64,000 nucleotides of DNA from Bradyrhizobium niftali (GCF_004571025.1 NZ_SPQT01000003.1:310001-374000); one strand, 5' to 3'; numbered from the stretch's first letter, positions 53,750 to 63,213 are shown. The notes: generated from the sequence alone by a model not told the origin. A program made the numbers and translations.

Positions 53750-55132
53750 CTAAGAATTGCCCTTGTATGCACCGCCAGACTTCGCTCTCACGAAGAAGTC
53801 GGCCGCTCCGACCTGCCCACCCTTGAGCGCGATCTCGAGACCATCGCGATCGGCGCGTCGTGCATGCGCCTTGCAAAGCGGTGCGCCTGGCGCCAACGGC
53901 GCGATCGCCGTAAGCGCATCGATGCCCAGGAGCGAGGCCGCCCGTCCCGACGTGTCCCCCCCGGAAATGATTACGCGTGACAGGCGTACGTCGAGAAGCA
54001 GGCGGTCGAGAATCGTTCCGAGCCCTTCGCCGACACGCTCATTCATCTTCTCGATTGATGCGCCCGCCGTTTGAACGGCGGATCTAAACCCGGCAACGGC
54101 CGGATCGTCCGGCCCAGCAGCGCTATGGATCAGGACATCACGCCCCGTGCTTAGATGGTGGATTGCCGCCGACGTGGTGCGTTCAATTTCACCTAACCAG
54201 GCCCTCTCATCGACCGCACATGCGGTATCTATCGGAATGGTCGCAAAACCAGCGGCGCGCGCACACTCGATCTGCGTGGCAGTAACCGGGGAGACTGATC
54301 CGGAAACGCACGCGATGCGGTCCACCGGTTTGGCGGCAGGGACGGTGGGAGTCGATGGAATAAGATTGGCATGCCGCCAATAGGCCGCCAGAGCTGCCTC
54401 GACGCCCTGAGACCCGACACAGAATCGGTGCGGCATTCCGTGCTCCCACACCAGGCGTCCGGCGGCAATCAGAGTCTCGTCGTCAAACACGTCAAGGGAG
54501 ACGATTTCCGCCCCTGCCTGTATTTCCGCCGCCAATCGTGCGTCGGCGTGGCCTCGCTTCATCGCAACGAAATCCACCAAACCGACCGTCCTGCTAGTTT
54601 GTTTGGCAAGGTGGCGAGCTAGGTCGGCCTCATTCATGGGGGTGACCGGATGCCGCGACATGACGGGATGACGGTCCAACCGATAGATCGCCCCATGCGC
54701 GGCGGCGAACAGATTGCCAAGCGTTTGATAGCGCCCCATGTTCGGATCGGCGACAATCATCGGTGTCCAACCAGAGAAGCGCGCTTTCGCGATATCGATC
54801 GCGCGGCCGATGGAGCCGATCTCTGGCGACGAGTCGAAAGTCGAGCAAACCTTGTAATGGATGATGGGTGCGCCTGTCGCGGCCAGCAACTCGAAGATCT
54901 GCGGCAAGGTTTCGTCCATCCAATGCGGGGACTGAGCCCGCGCGATCCCCGCCACGCCAATAACGCGGTAACCGGTGAAAGCGGCGAGACGCTCCGGCGT
55001 CGGCGGCGTCAAGAACAGAACGGTCTCAATGCCGGCGAACGCTGCCGCCTCCATCGACGCCGACGAGCCCGTGAAGTCGTCACCGTAATATGCGATGAGC
55101 GGACCTGAAGGCAGTGGGCGGGGCGACGTCAC
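53750..55132 (-). CDS. Four-carbon acid-sugar kinase (DUF1537 family)
   Basis: 460 residues, GTG start. N-terminal DUF1537 domain with IAYYGDDFTGSSASMEA near 12-30 (substrate and catalytic Asp pair), and C-terminal nucleotide domain with SRVIISGGDTSGRAA near 400. Enzymes of this family phosphorylate D-threonate, D-erythronate or 3-oxo-isoapionate. With a RuBisCO-like protein beside it, phosphorylation of a keto acid sugar before decarboxylation (3-oxo-isoapionate pathway) is the best guess. The start is GTG 55132, overlapping the upstream stop (GTGA) with GGAG at eight bases; a long open extension upstream is a shadow of the neighbouring gene. Confidence 0.9.
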   Translation of the reverse strand: MTSPRPLPSGPLIAYYGDDFTGSSASMEAAAFAGIETVLFLTPPTPERLAAFTGYRVIGVAGIARAQSPHWMDETLPQIFELLAATGAPIIHYKVCSTFDSSPEIGSIGRAIDIAKARFSGWTPMIVADPNMGRYQTLGNLFAAAHGAIYRLDRHPVMSRHPVTPMNEADLARHLAKQTSRTVGLVDFVAMKRGHADARLAAEIQAGAEIVSLDVFDDETLIAAGRLVWEHGMPHRFCVGSQGVEAALAAYWRHANLIPSTPTVPAAKPVDRIACVSGSVSPVTATQIECARAAGFATIPIDTACAVDERAWLGEIERTTSAAIHHLSTGRDVLIHSAAGPDDPAVAGFRSAVQTAGASIEKMNERVGEGLGTILDRLLLDVRLSRVIISGGDTSGRAASLLGIDALTAIAPLAPGAPLCKAHARRADRDGLEIALKGGQVGAADFFVRAKSGGAYKGNS

Positions 55133-56388
55133 GCAGCCATCTCCAGAGCGTGGCGCAAATTTGGGCGGGTACGTGCGAAATCGTCGAGCGGGACGCCCGC
55201 CACAGCGGCTTGCCACGCTTGCTGCATAGCCTCGACTCCCGCGGCGGCACCCTTGGGATGAGCCAGTATGCCGCCTCCTGCGGTCACGATGAGGTCGGTC
55301 GAGCCGAGCCCTTGATAGGTCGCTGGCGCGGATCGCGGCGCTTGCGCGGAAGAGAAGACTGGCATGACCACGCACGGCTTCTCGGTAAACATCGGTGCGA
55401 GGCAAGCCCGGGCCGAAGCGAGGCAGCTTGAGTCTTCCTCCGCGAATTTGTTGCCAATACCGTTGACGTGCATGTGATCCGCGCCGGCAAGTCGCCAAAT
55501 CTTTTGCCAGGCGGTGTAGGACCATCCGAGCATCGGATGACGCGAGAGATAGCCCCAGCCATTCCGGTGCGCGTGAATAGGCAGTTGGCCGAAGCGCGCC
55601 AGTTCGATCATCCCGACGAGACCAACGGAGTTGAGGCTTGCCATCATGCAAGTCGCGCCATGCTTCAAAAGCGTGTCATGGCGCCGGCGCATCTGGTCGA
55701 GATCCCCGGTCAAGTTGAAAGCGAACATGACCTTCTTTCCGCTGCGCTGAGCATGGGTATCAATCACGCGCATGACCTTCTCGACGCGCAGGTGGAACGG
55801 GCACGCTGGTCCGTCGGACTGCAGTTCGTCATCCTTGATGAAGTCGATACCGGCAGAGCAGAGCTCGTTGACGAGGGAGGCCGTCTCGTCCGGCCCAAGT
55901 CCTACGCTCGGCTTGATGATCGTGCCGATGATCGGTCGCGCTTCCACGCCGGCAAGGCGGCGGGTACCCTGCACGCCGAACTGCGGCCCGGGATAAGCAG
56001 CGGCGAATGCATCCGGCAAGCGGATGTCTAGAAGACGAAGGCCCGTTACAGAGCCGAGTTCGAAAAGATTGCCGGCAATGGTAGCCAGCAGGTTCGGAAG
56101 CGACGGGCCAAGCGTGTCTAAAGGCCAGGACAGGGTGATAAAGGCGCGCTTGAACCGCGCTTCCGACTCGACCTTGACTCGGGTCGGCAGCGACGGCCCT
56201 TCCACAGCGTGGTCGAGGATTTCCAGCCGCGTGACCTGCGCTGCCACCCTCTCCTTGAGCTCCGGCGTTTCGCCCGGGATCGCGACGAATGTACCACTCG
56301 ATTGCTCGCCCGCCATGAATTCGGCGACGCGCTGGACCTCCCCGTGCGTTTCCAGGAGGTAGTCAACTTCGATGCGGGTGCTGACCAT
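55129..56388 (-). CDS. RuBisCO-like protein (form IV), 3-oxo-isoapionate-phosphate type candidate
   Basis: 419 residues, RuBisCO large-subunit fold. Active-site motifs are largely kept: Lys159 in GTIIKPSVGL, K185-D-D-E188 (FIKDDELQSD, with the lysine to be carbamylated and the metal ligands), His-x-His-Arg at 272-275 (IHAHRNGWG), a His near 305-307 and Lys314 (NGIGNKF, loop 6), and the phosphate-binding GGG at 371-373. It is not a CO2-fixing enzyme by context: it lies in a TRAP/DUF1537 operon, as do the transcarboxylases/decarboxylases of apionate catabolism. Exact reaction is inferred. Its stop overlaps the kinase start. Confidence 0.88.
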   Translation of the reverse strand: MVSTRIEVDYLLETHGEVQRVAEFMAGEQSSGTFVAIPGETPELKERVAAQVTRLEILDHAVEGPSLPTRVKVESEARFKRAFITLSWPLDTLGPSLPNLLATIAGNLFELGSVTGLRLLDIRLPDAFAAAYPGPQFGVQGTRRLAGVEARPIIGTIIKPSVGLGPDETASLVNELCSAGIDFIKDDELQSDGPACPFHLRVEKVMRVIDTHAQRSGKKVMFAFNLTGDLDQMRRRHDTLLKHGATCMMASLNSVGLVGMIELARFGQLPIHAHRNGWGYLSRHPMLGWSYTAWQKIWRLAGADHMHVNGIGNKFAEEDSSCLASARACLAPMFTEKPCVVMPVFSSAQAPRSAPATYQGLGSTDLIVTAGGGILAHPKGAAAGVEAMQQAWQAAVAGVPLDDFARTRPNLRHALEMAA

Positions 56389-56501
56389 GTCTTATGAAAC
56401 TCCAGCGGATCGTCGCGTCGCACGGCAGATCTCCGCGAGCCGTGAACGAGGGCGAGGCGAGATCGGCCAATTCAACGTGAGACGCCTATCTTCAGCCTGC
56501 A

Positions 56502-58382
56502 TTACAGGAATCCTATCGATATCCACGGAATGGCGATCACAAAAGCCAGGCCGACCAACATGGCGACGATGTAGCCTCCGATCGGCTTGATACCTGCATC
56601 CGGATGGATCTGACTTATTGCGCATGCCGAATAGTAGCCAACGCCGAAAGGTGGCGCGAAAAGGCCGATGCCCATGGAGAGAATCACAACCATCGCGTAG
56701 TGAACCTCATGGACGCCGACCTGCCGCGCGATCGGAAACATCAAAGGTCCGAACAGCACAATTGCTGGAATTCCTTCGAGGACGGAGCCGAGCACGATGA
56801 ACGCGATCGCCGACACAATTAGGAACGTCGGTGCACCGCCTGGCAGACTCTTGAACGTTGCCGCCAGCGTTGCCGAAAATCCGGACTGCGTCAGCGCCCA
56901 CGCCATGCCGGTAGCTGCGCCGATGATGAGGAGGATGGCGCCGGATAGCGCAGCTGTCGTAACCAACATCGGGTACACGCGCGCCAGCGGAAACTGCCTA
57001 TAGAACAGCAAACCGATTATGACGGCATAGAAGATGCCTATGGTCGATACTTCCGTCGCTGTCGCTACGCCTTCCACCACTGCCGCGCGGATGACAAAGG
57101 GTAGCGCAAGAGCCGGAAGGGCAAAGCCTAGCGATCGTAAGATCTCTTTGCGAGCCGGCCGCGTTACGGCGCTGAGATCTTCGCGCCGGTAACGCCACCA
57201 GACGAGCAAACAGAGCATGACACCAAGCACCGCTCCGGGAAGCATTCCGCCCGTAAAGAGCGCGGATATGGATACGCCGGTAACAGAACCGATCGTAATC
57301 AGCACAATTGAGGGCGGGATCGTTTCGGTCTGTGCGCCTGTCGCGGACAAGAGAGCAACAAGATCACCGTCCTTTGCGCCGCGCGATCGCATTTCCGGGA
57401 AGAGCACAGGCGCAACAGCTGCCATGTCTGCAGCTTTGGAACCTGAGATTCCCGACATGAGATACATCGCGCCGACGAGCACATAAGACAAGCCACCGCG
57501 TACGTGTCCGAGCAGATTGGCCAGAAAGCCGACCATTGCCCGCGCCATGCCTGTCATCTCGATCAGCAGGCCAAGAAAGACAAACAAGGGAACAGCCAGA
57601 AGGATCAGATGGCTCATCCCCTCGTCCATCCGACCAATAACCACAAGGGTCGGAAGCCGCGTCGTGAGTGCGATGTATCCAAACGTCGCAAGCCCAAATG
57701 CAAATGCGATTGGCACACCAGCCAATACGAGAGCGCCAACAAGCCCGACGAAGAACAGGAGAAGATTGTAGTTCCCCAACTTCGGAAGCGTTCCGCTAGA
57801 GCTATAAAATGCGCCCGCCACCAGAGCGACAACTAAGATCGCAACCATACTGGCCATACGGCTCGGCGAGCGGAGCATGGAGATAACTCCAGTGATCAGC
57901 ATCAGACCGAGGCCAACTGGCAGCGCGCTGGCGCGCCAGGCGCTCGAAATCTGGAGCGCCGGCGTCGTGATTACGATTTCCTCATGCGCGAACTCGAGCG
58001 CCGGTCCCAGCGTCATTAGGATGAAGGCAAGACTCGCTGCGAGCGCAACACTTTCGAACAGTGGCCATAGCTGTGGGCCGCTCAGCGACACCACTGCGGT
58101 CATGCGCATATGGCTGCCGTTGCGAAATGCGACTGCAGCACCAAGCATAGCCAGCCAGAGAAAGAGAAAGGACCCTAATTCGTCGGTCCAGAGGATCGGA
58201 CTATGGAACACATAACGACTGACCACACCCGCAAACAGAACGACGATTTCCGCCGCGACCAACAAAGCGGCACAAGCCTCAACGCTTGCTCCGATGGCGC
58301 GATCGACGAGCATCAACGCGTTGCCTAGATGTGCCCGGCTATCGAAAGTGCCTGTGATAGAGCCTTGAGGAACTGCGCTCAT
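56502..58382 (-). CDS. TRAP transporter fused small/large permease (DctQM)
   Basis: 626 residues. The N-terminal DctQ part (about 25-180, four helices) contains VVSRYVFHSPILWTDELGSFLFLWLAMLGAAVAFRNGSHMRM, a typical Q motif. The DctM part (about 190-626, some twelve helices) has GVPIAFAFGLATF, ISGSKAADMAAVAPVLFPEM and the conserved QTETIPPSIVLI. A fusion of both subunits is found in a minority of TRAP systems. GGGGGGCGTC precedes ATG 58382. First gene of the operon; the RuBisCO-like gene follows after 113 bases. Confidence 0.92.
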   Translation of the reverse strand: MSAVPQGSITGTFDSRAHLGNALMLVDRAIGASVEACAALLVAAEIVVLFAGVVSRYVFHSPILWTDELGSFLFLWLAMLGAAVAFRNGSHMRMTAVVSLSGPQLWPLFESVALAASLAFILMTLGPALEFAHEEIVITTPALQISSAWRASALPVGLGLMLITGVISMLRSPSRMASMVAILVVALVAGAFYSSSGTLPKLGNYNLLLFFVGLVGALVLAGVPIAFAFGLATFGYIALTTRLPTLVVIGRMDEGMSHLILLAVPLFVFLGLLIEMTGMARAMVGFLANLLGHVRGGLSYVLVGAMYLMSGISGSKAADMAAVAPVLFPEMRSRGAKDGDLVALLSATGAQTETIPPSIVLITIGSVTGVSISALFTGGMLPGAVLGVMLCLLVWWRYRREDLSAVTRPARKEILRSLGFALPALALPFVIRAAVVEGVATATEVSTIGIFYAVIIGLLFYRQFPLARVYPMLVTTAALSGAILLIIGAATGMAWALTQSGFSATLAATFKSLPGGAPTFLIVSAIAFIVLGSVLEGIPAIVLFGPLMFPIARQVGVHEVHYAMVVILSMGIGLFAPPFGVGYYSACAISQIHPDAGIKPIGGYIVAMLVGLAFVIAIPWISIGFL

Positions 58383-59030
58383 GACGCCCCCCTTTGGCCA
58401 AAGCTGCAATGCAGCAGCATGTTCGCTCCCTAGTCTCTATTTGTGATCGTTGTACTGAACACTAATTGCGAATGGCCGCCGCGGGGATCGGAAAAGTGCG
58501 CAGGAACGTGTGAGAAAAACTCACGACCAAGAGACTTTCGGCCCGCGAGCTCTTGGGCTCGCTAAGAAGATCAACGGCGCTTCAAAGCTGTTCGCCGTTG
58601 ATGCCTGTCGACAGGCGGCATGAGCGAACTTGAGGAAACCGACTGACGGACGACCAGGGCCGTGCTCTCTCGGGTCACAAGACCGCACAGGCTTATCGCG
58701 GCTGTGCCGTTTGCGCGATCCGTCACCGCCAAGACGATCGGCGAGTAGATTCAAATCGGGAAGATGCAACCACCAGTACCGACATTCAATTCGCCTTGCG
58801 ATCTAACCATCGGTTTTCGGCTTTCGAGGCCGAAGTCAAGCAGCTGGAGCTCTTCTGCCAGTTCTTGAATGGGAAATCCGTCCACCGATCCAGGTTCCGG
58901 AACCCCGGTTTGCGTGGTGATTGGGTGACACCGCGAAACTAATCGCGACCGTGTCGCGCCATGCGCATGCCTTGCCCTCGTTTCGAACAGCCGGGTACAG
59001 TGGAGAAGCTGTGCAGCGCCCCTAGCTAGC
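58383..59030. other. Intergenic region with short inverted repeat
   Basis: 648 bases between the TRAP operon and the isomerase gene. GTGAG (58510-58514) AAAAA CTCAC (58520-58524) is a perfect inverted repeat 128 bases upstream of the TRAP start and might be an operator. A minus-strand frame at 58751-59041 (TTG start, 96 codons) has a protein-like second half (VPEPGSVDGFPIQELAEELQ, then VRSQGELNVG), but I do not recognise it; it may be a relic. No RNA or mobile element is seen. Confidence 0.4.
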
Positions 59031-59660
59031 TTAGGGGGCAATATTGCCGACCGACCGGTACCGGTTCCGGCGCTCCAACACCTCGCGGATCATGGGCAGA
59101 CGATCGTTGCCAAAATACATATCGGTTCTGTCAATGAAGATTGTCGGCGATCCGAATCCCCCGCGCGCGATTACCTCGTCAGTGTTTGATCTAAGCTGGT
59201 TCTTGACCGCCGCTTCGTTGATGCCTCGGAAAAACTCTCCAGGATCGACACTCACCTTCTTGCAGATGTCCGTCAGCACAGAATCCTGGGAGATGTCTTT
59301 GTCCTCACCCCAATAGGCTTCGAACACGGCAGTTGCGAACGGGACCATCCCGTCGCTGCCGAGCCAGACGCAGCCCCGCATCGCCCTTACGCTGTTCACC
59401 GGAAAGACCGTCGGTGGCATCTTGATCACAAGATCGGCCGAACGAGCCCAATCGGCGAGATCTTTCAGCATGTACTGCGCTTTCGGCGCGATCGGATTTT
59501 CGCGCGAGGCATAAATGCTCGGATTGACCGCATTGAAGATGCCGCCAGCCAGCACGGGCCGCCACGAAAGCGGCTCGTCAAACTTCTTCGCCAGTTTTTG
59601 AATGTTGTGGAAGGCGAGGTAGGTCCACGGACTTGAGCAGTCGAAGAAAAACTCGATCAT
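59031..59660 (-). CDS. 2-hydroxychromene-2-carboxylate isomerase-like (DsbA fold), paralogue 2
   Basis: 209 residues, same family as 39085-39717. MIEFFFDCSSPWTYLAF holds the catalytic Ser; MPPTVFPVNSVRAMRG and GGFGSPTIFIDRTDMYFGNDRL match the glutathione/cis-Pro segments. It is the last gene of the dimethylformamidase-type operon, 85 bases after the glutathione transferase. A glutathione-dependent isomerisation of the freed acid or amine-side product is possible but unproven. The Shine-Dalgarno is weak (GAGAG). Confidence 0.86.
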   Translation of the reverse strand: MIEFFFDCSSPWTYLAFHNIQKLAKKFDEPLSWRPVLAGGIFNAVNPSIYASRENPIAPKAQYMLKDLADWARSADLVIKMPPTVFPVNSVRAMRGCVWLGSDGMVPFATAVFEAYWGEDKDISQDSVLTDICKKVSVDPGEFFRGINEAAVKNQLRSNTDEVIARGGFGSPTIFIDRTDMYFGNDRLPMIREVLERRNRYRSVGNIAP

Positions 59661-59745
59661 CGATCGTTACACTCTCCATCTCTGCGGTACGCGATGCTGC
59701 GAGCCTGCATCTCCATTTTCAATCGCCAGAGGCCTCCATCACCGT

Positions 59746-60441
59746 TCATTCAGCGACGACCCTGGATGCGCCGAACATGATTCGCTCTGCTTCGTCGGAA
59801 AACGGCTCCTTCACGAATTTGCCGACCGCAAGGCCGGCTTGCACTTGCGGCCGTTCGCGAACTTCCGCATACCAGCGCTTGACGTTCGGATAGTCCTCGA
59901 GTGTGAAACCCTGCGCTTTATGAGTCATCGTCCACGGGAAGCAGGCCATGTCGGCTATCGTGTATTCGTCGCCAGCAACAAAGCGCCCGGTCTTGCCCAA
60001 TAGAGCGTCAAGCACACCATATAGTCGCGTCGCCTCACGCTGATAGCGGTCAATCGCATACGGGATCTTCTCCGGCGCATAGAGACGGAAATGACCGTGC
60101 TGACCAAGCATCGGTCCAAGACCGCCCATCTGCCACATCACCCATTGTAAAACCCGGCTACGACCACGCACATCCACTGGCAGAAAGCGTCCCGTCTTCT
60201 CGGCCAGGTAGATCAGGATGGCACCCGTCTCGAATACAGAAATAGGCTCGCCGCGGTCAGCCGGCGCGCGATCAACGATCGCTGGAATACGATTGTTCGG
60301 GCTGATAGCGAGAAACTCTGGCCTGAACTGTTCACCGGCGCGAATATCGATTGGGACGACGCTATACGGTAGCCCGAGTTCCTCCAGCAGAATCGAGATC
60401 TTCCAACCATTGGGGGTTGGCGCGTAGTGCAAGTCAATCAT
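59746..60441 (-). CDS. Glutathione transferase, YfcG/Ure2p-like
   Basis: 231 residues. IDLHYAPTPNGWKISILLEELGLPYSVVPIDI with the TPNGWK motif, SPNNRIPAIVDR and VFETGAILIYLAEKTGRFLP are the N-terminal glutathione-binding domain of the Ure2p/YfcG (nu) group, which bind two glutathiones and have disulfide reductase activity. The helical domain includes TIADMACFPWTMTH. Its ATG 60441 is only ten bases after the large-subunit stop, so it is co-transcribed with the amidase. Confidence 0.9.
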   Translation of the reverse strand: MIDLHYAPTPNGWKISILLEELGLPYSVVPIDIRAGEQFRPEFLAISPNNRIPAIVDRAPADRGEPISVFETGAILIYLAEKTGRFLPVDVRGRSRVLQWVMWQMGGLGPMLGQHGHFRLYAPEKIPYAIDRYQREATRLYGVLDALLGKTGRFVAGDEYTIADMACFPWTMTHKAQGFTLEDYPNVKRWYAEVRERPQVQAGLAVGKFVKEPFSDEAERIMFGASRVVAE

Positions 60442-60451
60442 TGGGACCTTC

Positions 60452-62788
60452 CTAGGGAGCGACTCGCTCGAGCCCTGCTGTAGTTTCCCTAGTTCTGTTC
60501 GAGCCGGGCAACGGACCCGGCTTGACGAACGCGTTCACCACGTTGCTCAGGAGCTGTGAGACGTTGTTCTCGAAGCCGTTGATAGGAAGGGCACTTCCGA
60601 ATGCGATGGATCCGGTTGCAAACACCGCACCGTTATTCGGCGCCTCGAAGTACACCATATCGGCCCTCAGGATGTAGTTGTGCGTCCCGCTGAAACCCTG
60701 ATGCGCGTGCGCACCCTCCTCGTCATGGGCGATGTAGTTGTCGGGGTGACCACCCGAGGATGCGATGATCTTGGTGTTGGGTGGCGTGCCGAACCCCAGC
60801 TTGTAGCAGTCGATCTCGATGCCGGCCGCTCCACCATTGCCCAGACCGAAATCGCCGATGATGTCGCCCTCGATTCCTTCGGTGACCCAGGCCAACGTAG
60901 GATCGTAGCTGTCAGGCATCCGTCGGTAAGGCTGGCTATGGGCGAAGCCTTCGCCGGCAAACGTGTTGCCGACCAGCTTCTGCCCCCAGCGCTGGAAGCC
61001 GGTCCAAATTCCGCCCATCTGCCCCGTCGTGGCAAGGTAGTATTCGCCCGGCCGTGCCGCCCAGGCGATCCAGTGTCCGCCGGTCTTGCGGCACTCCATA
61101 ATCCACGGCTCGTCATCTCGAAATGCCACATTGCAGCAGAAGCTGTTCGCCCCCATGCAGATGAAGCGTCCGCCGCCGGCGATGTAATCTTCGTGGGCAT
61201 CGAGCATTCGCTCGGAATGATATTCGGGATGTGTGGAATTAAGAATGCACGCATAGGGGGCCATTGCGGCGACACCCTCAAGATGCACATCTTCATCGGT
61301 CAAGACATCGTAGTCGTAGCCCTTGTGCTCGAGCCACGCCAAGATCGAGAGATCAGCCGGGAAATTCCAAGGCAGATCGAACGCGGAGATCCGGTATTTC
61401 GGCCGCATGTTCACCAGCGGGCGGCGATAGCTCGAATAGCAGATGCCTGCGCCATCTGCATGCGAGTCGTAGCAGCCCCCGCCGAATTCCGGATTTTCGT
61501 AGATTTCAATGTCGACCTCGGAGATCGTCGGCGGCTGACCGGCCATTGGCTGCACAATCTGGCCGTCGGTCGCGAACCGCTCATTGGCATAAGCGATATA
61601 GGTTGCCGTGGAAAACAGCAGAGCGATGCGTCCGGTCGGCACGCGCGGCCGGACGAAGAAAACGATGTACTCCTCGGCAAGGCCCTTGCCGTCGCCACCG
61701 CGCACCCTCATCGCGTAGGCGCCGCTGCGCAGCGTTTCGGGAAGTTGTAGCGTTTTTGTGACTTTCCAGTTGCTGTCGATCATCGCGTCGGCATGGAATT
61801 CAATGCCACCGTATTGATGCGGGGCGAGACGGAAACAGTCGTTGCGACCGTTCCAGTTGTAGCCGGTCTGCGCGCGTACCGGCCTGTTGTAGCCGTTCGC
61901 ATCGAGGCGATTTGGTCCGATGTCGACCACGAGATCGCCGATGCCGTTGTCGGTGTAGCCCTTCGTTGTGTCCCAGTATGCCACCATGCCGTCCGATGGG
62001 GGCTGCCCGCCTGAGCGGATCGCATCGAGCTCCTCGCGACCCAGCGGGCGATCGAACACACCGAAACGATCGATCTTGCCGCAGTAGAGCTGCGAGACAA
62101 AGTGACCGCGTAGTGCGTGCCAGTCGCGCGAACCGGCTGCGAGGAAAGGCGTATCGAGCAGGTTATTCTGCCTGAACCGGAACACCTCCGACACGTGCGA
62201 GCGATATTCGACCGGCGCGACCTTGCTGAGCAGGCTGTTGTAGCGGTTCGCGACGCCCTCCTGGTAGAGGGTGGCGCGACCGCTTCGCGCATCGAAGGTG
62301 ACCGCGACGAAATACCAGGCCTGCTTCTGCAACGGCAGCTCTGCTTGCAGATAGTCGATCTCGCTTCCACGACCGATCCAGAACTCCAGCCTGCCGCTCG
62401 GATTGATCCCGAGGCCGTAGCCGTGATTCCTGTCGTTGTCCCAGCGGCCCAGGAGGCATTGCCGGTGCCCGACATCGGGCCATGTCGGCCAGATGAATGC
62501 ACATAGCGTGACGCTGCCGTCGAGCGCGAGCTTGCGATCGGGGTCGGCAACCTCGAGGAAGGCTCCGACCTGCGTGAACTGTTTCTCGACCCGCCAGGTG
62601 CCGTTGGCGACGCAGTCGATCTCTTCCTCGATGAATCCCGGACCATGCGGATGCTCGTCGCCATGGATCAGGCGCACGAGGTGGGCGTCAGCGGTAGACG
62701 TGCCGTCGGCACTGACATGAAACTGTATGGTGTCGCCCGGCTTCACCGAGATCTTGTCTGCGTAGCCGAATATCTTGATCTGCGCCAT
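60452..62788 (-). CDS. dmfA2: N,N-dimethylformamidase-type large (beta) subunit
   Basis: 778 residues, close to the family length. N-terminal immunoglobulin-like domain (about 1-65, VKPGDTIQFHVSADG), a LamG/concanavalin-like domain (about 90-260, GLGINPSGRLEFWIGRG), and the large catalytic part. This family's iron is bound by two Tyr and one Glu; Tyr-rich candidate segments are ATYIAYANERF, GICYSSYRRP and RPGEYYLATTG. The enzyme hydrolyses N,N-dimethylformamide to dimethylamine and formate in Paracoccus; here the true amide substrate is unknown. The small subunit gene is 59 bases upstream. ATG 62788 has weak ribosome binding. Confidence 0.88.
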   Translation of the reverse strand: MAQIKIFGYADKISVKPGDTIQFHVSADGTSTADAHLVRLIHGDEHPHGPGFIEEEIDCVANGTWRVEKQFTQVGAFLEVADPDRKLALDGSVTLCAFIWPTWPDVGHRQCLLGRWDNDRNHGYGLGINPSGRLEFWIGRGSEIDYLQAELPLQKQAWYFVAVTFDARSGRATLYQEGVANRYNSLLSKVAPVEYRSHVSEVFRFRQNNLLDTPFLAAGSRDWHALRGHFVSQLYCGKIDRFGVFDRPLGREELDAIRSGGQPPSDGMVAYWDTTKGYTDNGIGDLVVDIGPNRLDANGYNRPVRAQTGYNWNGRNDCFRLAPHQYGGIEFHADAMIDSNWKVTKTLQLPETLRSGAYAMRVRGGDGKGLAEEYIVFFVRPRVPTGRIALLFSTATYIAYANERFATDGQIVQPMAGQPPTISEVDIEIYENPEFGGGCYDSHADGAGICYSSYRRPLVNMRPKYRISAFDLPWNFPADLSILAWLEHKGYDYDVLTDEDVHLEGVAAMAPYACILNSTHPEYHSERMLDAHEDYIAGGGRFICMGANSFCCNVAFRDDEPWIMECRKTGGHWIAWAARPGEYYLATTGQMGGIWTGFQRWGQKLVGNTFAGEGFAHSQPYRRMPDSYDPTLAWVTEGIEGDIIGDFGLGNGGAAGIEIDCYKLGFGTPPNTKIIASSGGHPDNYIAHDEEGAHAHQGFSGTHNYILRADMVYFEAPNNGAVFATGSIAFGSALPINGFENNVSQLLSNVVNAFVKPGPLPGSNRTRETTAGLERVAP

Positions 62789-62847
62789 GGTGCGGAGTTT
62801 CCAATCGAGAAGCCGAACAAGGCGCCCTGCCCCGTCCAGCGTGTGCT

Positions 62848-63213
62848 CTAGGTTTCGAGAAGGTCGCGGATGCAGCGCATGAACAGGCCGTGACAGGCGT
62901 CGTTCGCCGACGTGTAGATGGCAGTATCAATCACACGCGGTGGAACTCCCCGACGCCCCGACAGCTTGACCACCTGATAACGGCGGAACGGCTCGATGGC
63001 CCTGACCGCATATCTTTCGTCGAGCGGTCGTTGACGGAAATAGATCAACAGTCGCTTGAGCCTTTCGCTGTGCTGTCCCAGAGGCGACCGCCGGTGCTCT
63101 TCGATCACCTCGGGAGTCACGAGTGTCCGCAAAAACTCGCGGCGGAAGCCGTCGAACCGATCCCGGACGATGATGTCGCGGTCCTGGGACCTGTCATACT
63201 CGAGAGGCAACAT
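62848..63213 (-). CDS. dmfA1: N,N-dimethylformamidase-type small (alpha) subunit
   Basis: 121 residues, near the ~130 residues of known small subunits. RDRFDGFRREFLRTLVTPEVIEEHRRSP is predicted helical; the second half (RYAVRAIEPFRRYQVVKL) fits the helical subunit that caps the large one. GGAGAGTTGAGA precedes ATG 63213; the frame opens 53 codons further without a site and in low-quality sequence. Placed between two large-subunit genes, it is the only small subunit visible. Confidence 0.82.
   Translation of the reverse strand: MLPLEYDRSQDRDIIVRDRFDGFRREFLRTLVTPEVIEEHRRSPLGQHSERLKRLLIYFRQRPLDERYAVRAIEPFRRYQVVKLSGRRGVPPRVIDTAIYTSANDACHGLFMRCIRDLLET

Noticed and set aside
55133..55651. Upstream extension of the DUF1537 kinase frame
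   Set aside because: It is an off-frame reading of the RuBisCO-like gene; GTG 55132 with overlap and ribosome site is the start.
55129..56388. True CO2-fixing RuBisCO
   Set aside because: 419 residues, no small subunit or phosphoribulokinase, low similarity outside motifs, and catabolic TRAP/kinase context point to form IV.
60680..61750. 356-codon plus-strand frame opposite the dimethylformamidase-type gene
   Set aside because: Antisense shadow; the minus-strand gene has full family motifs.
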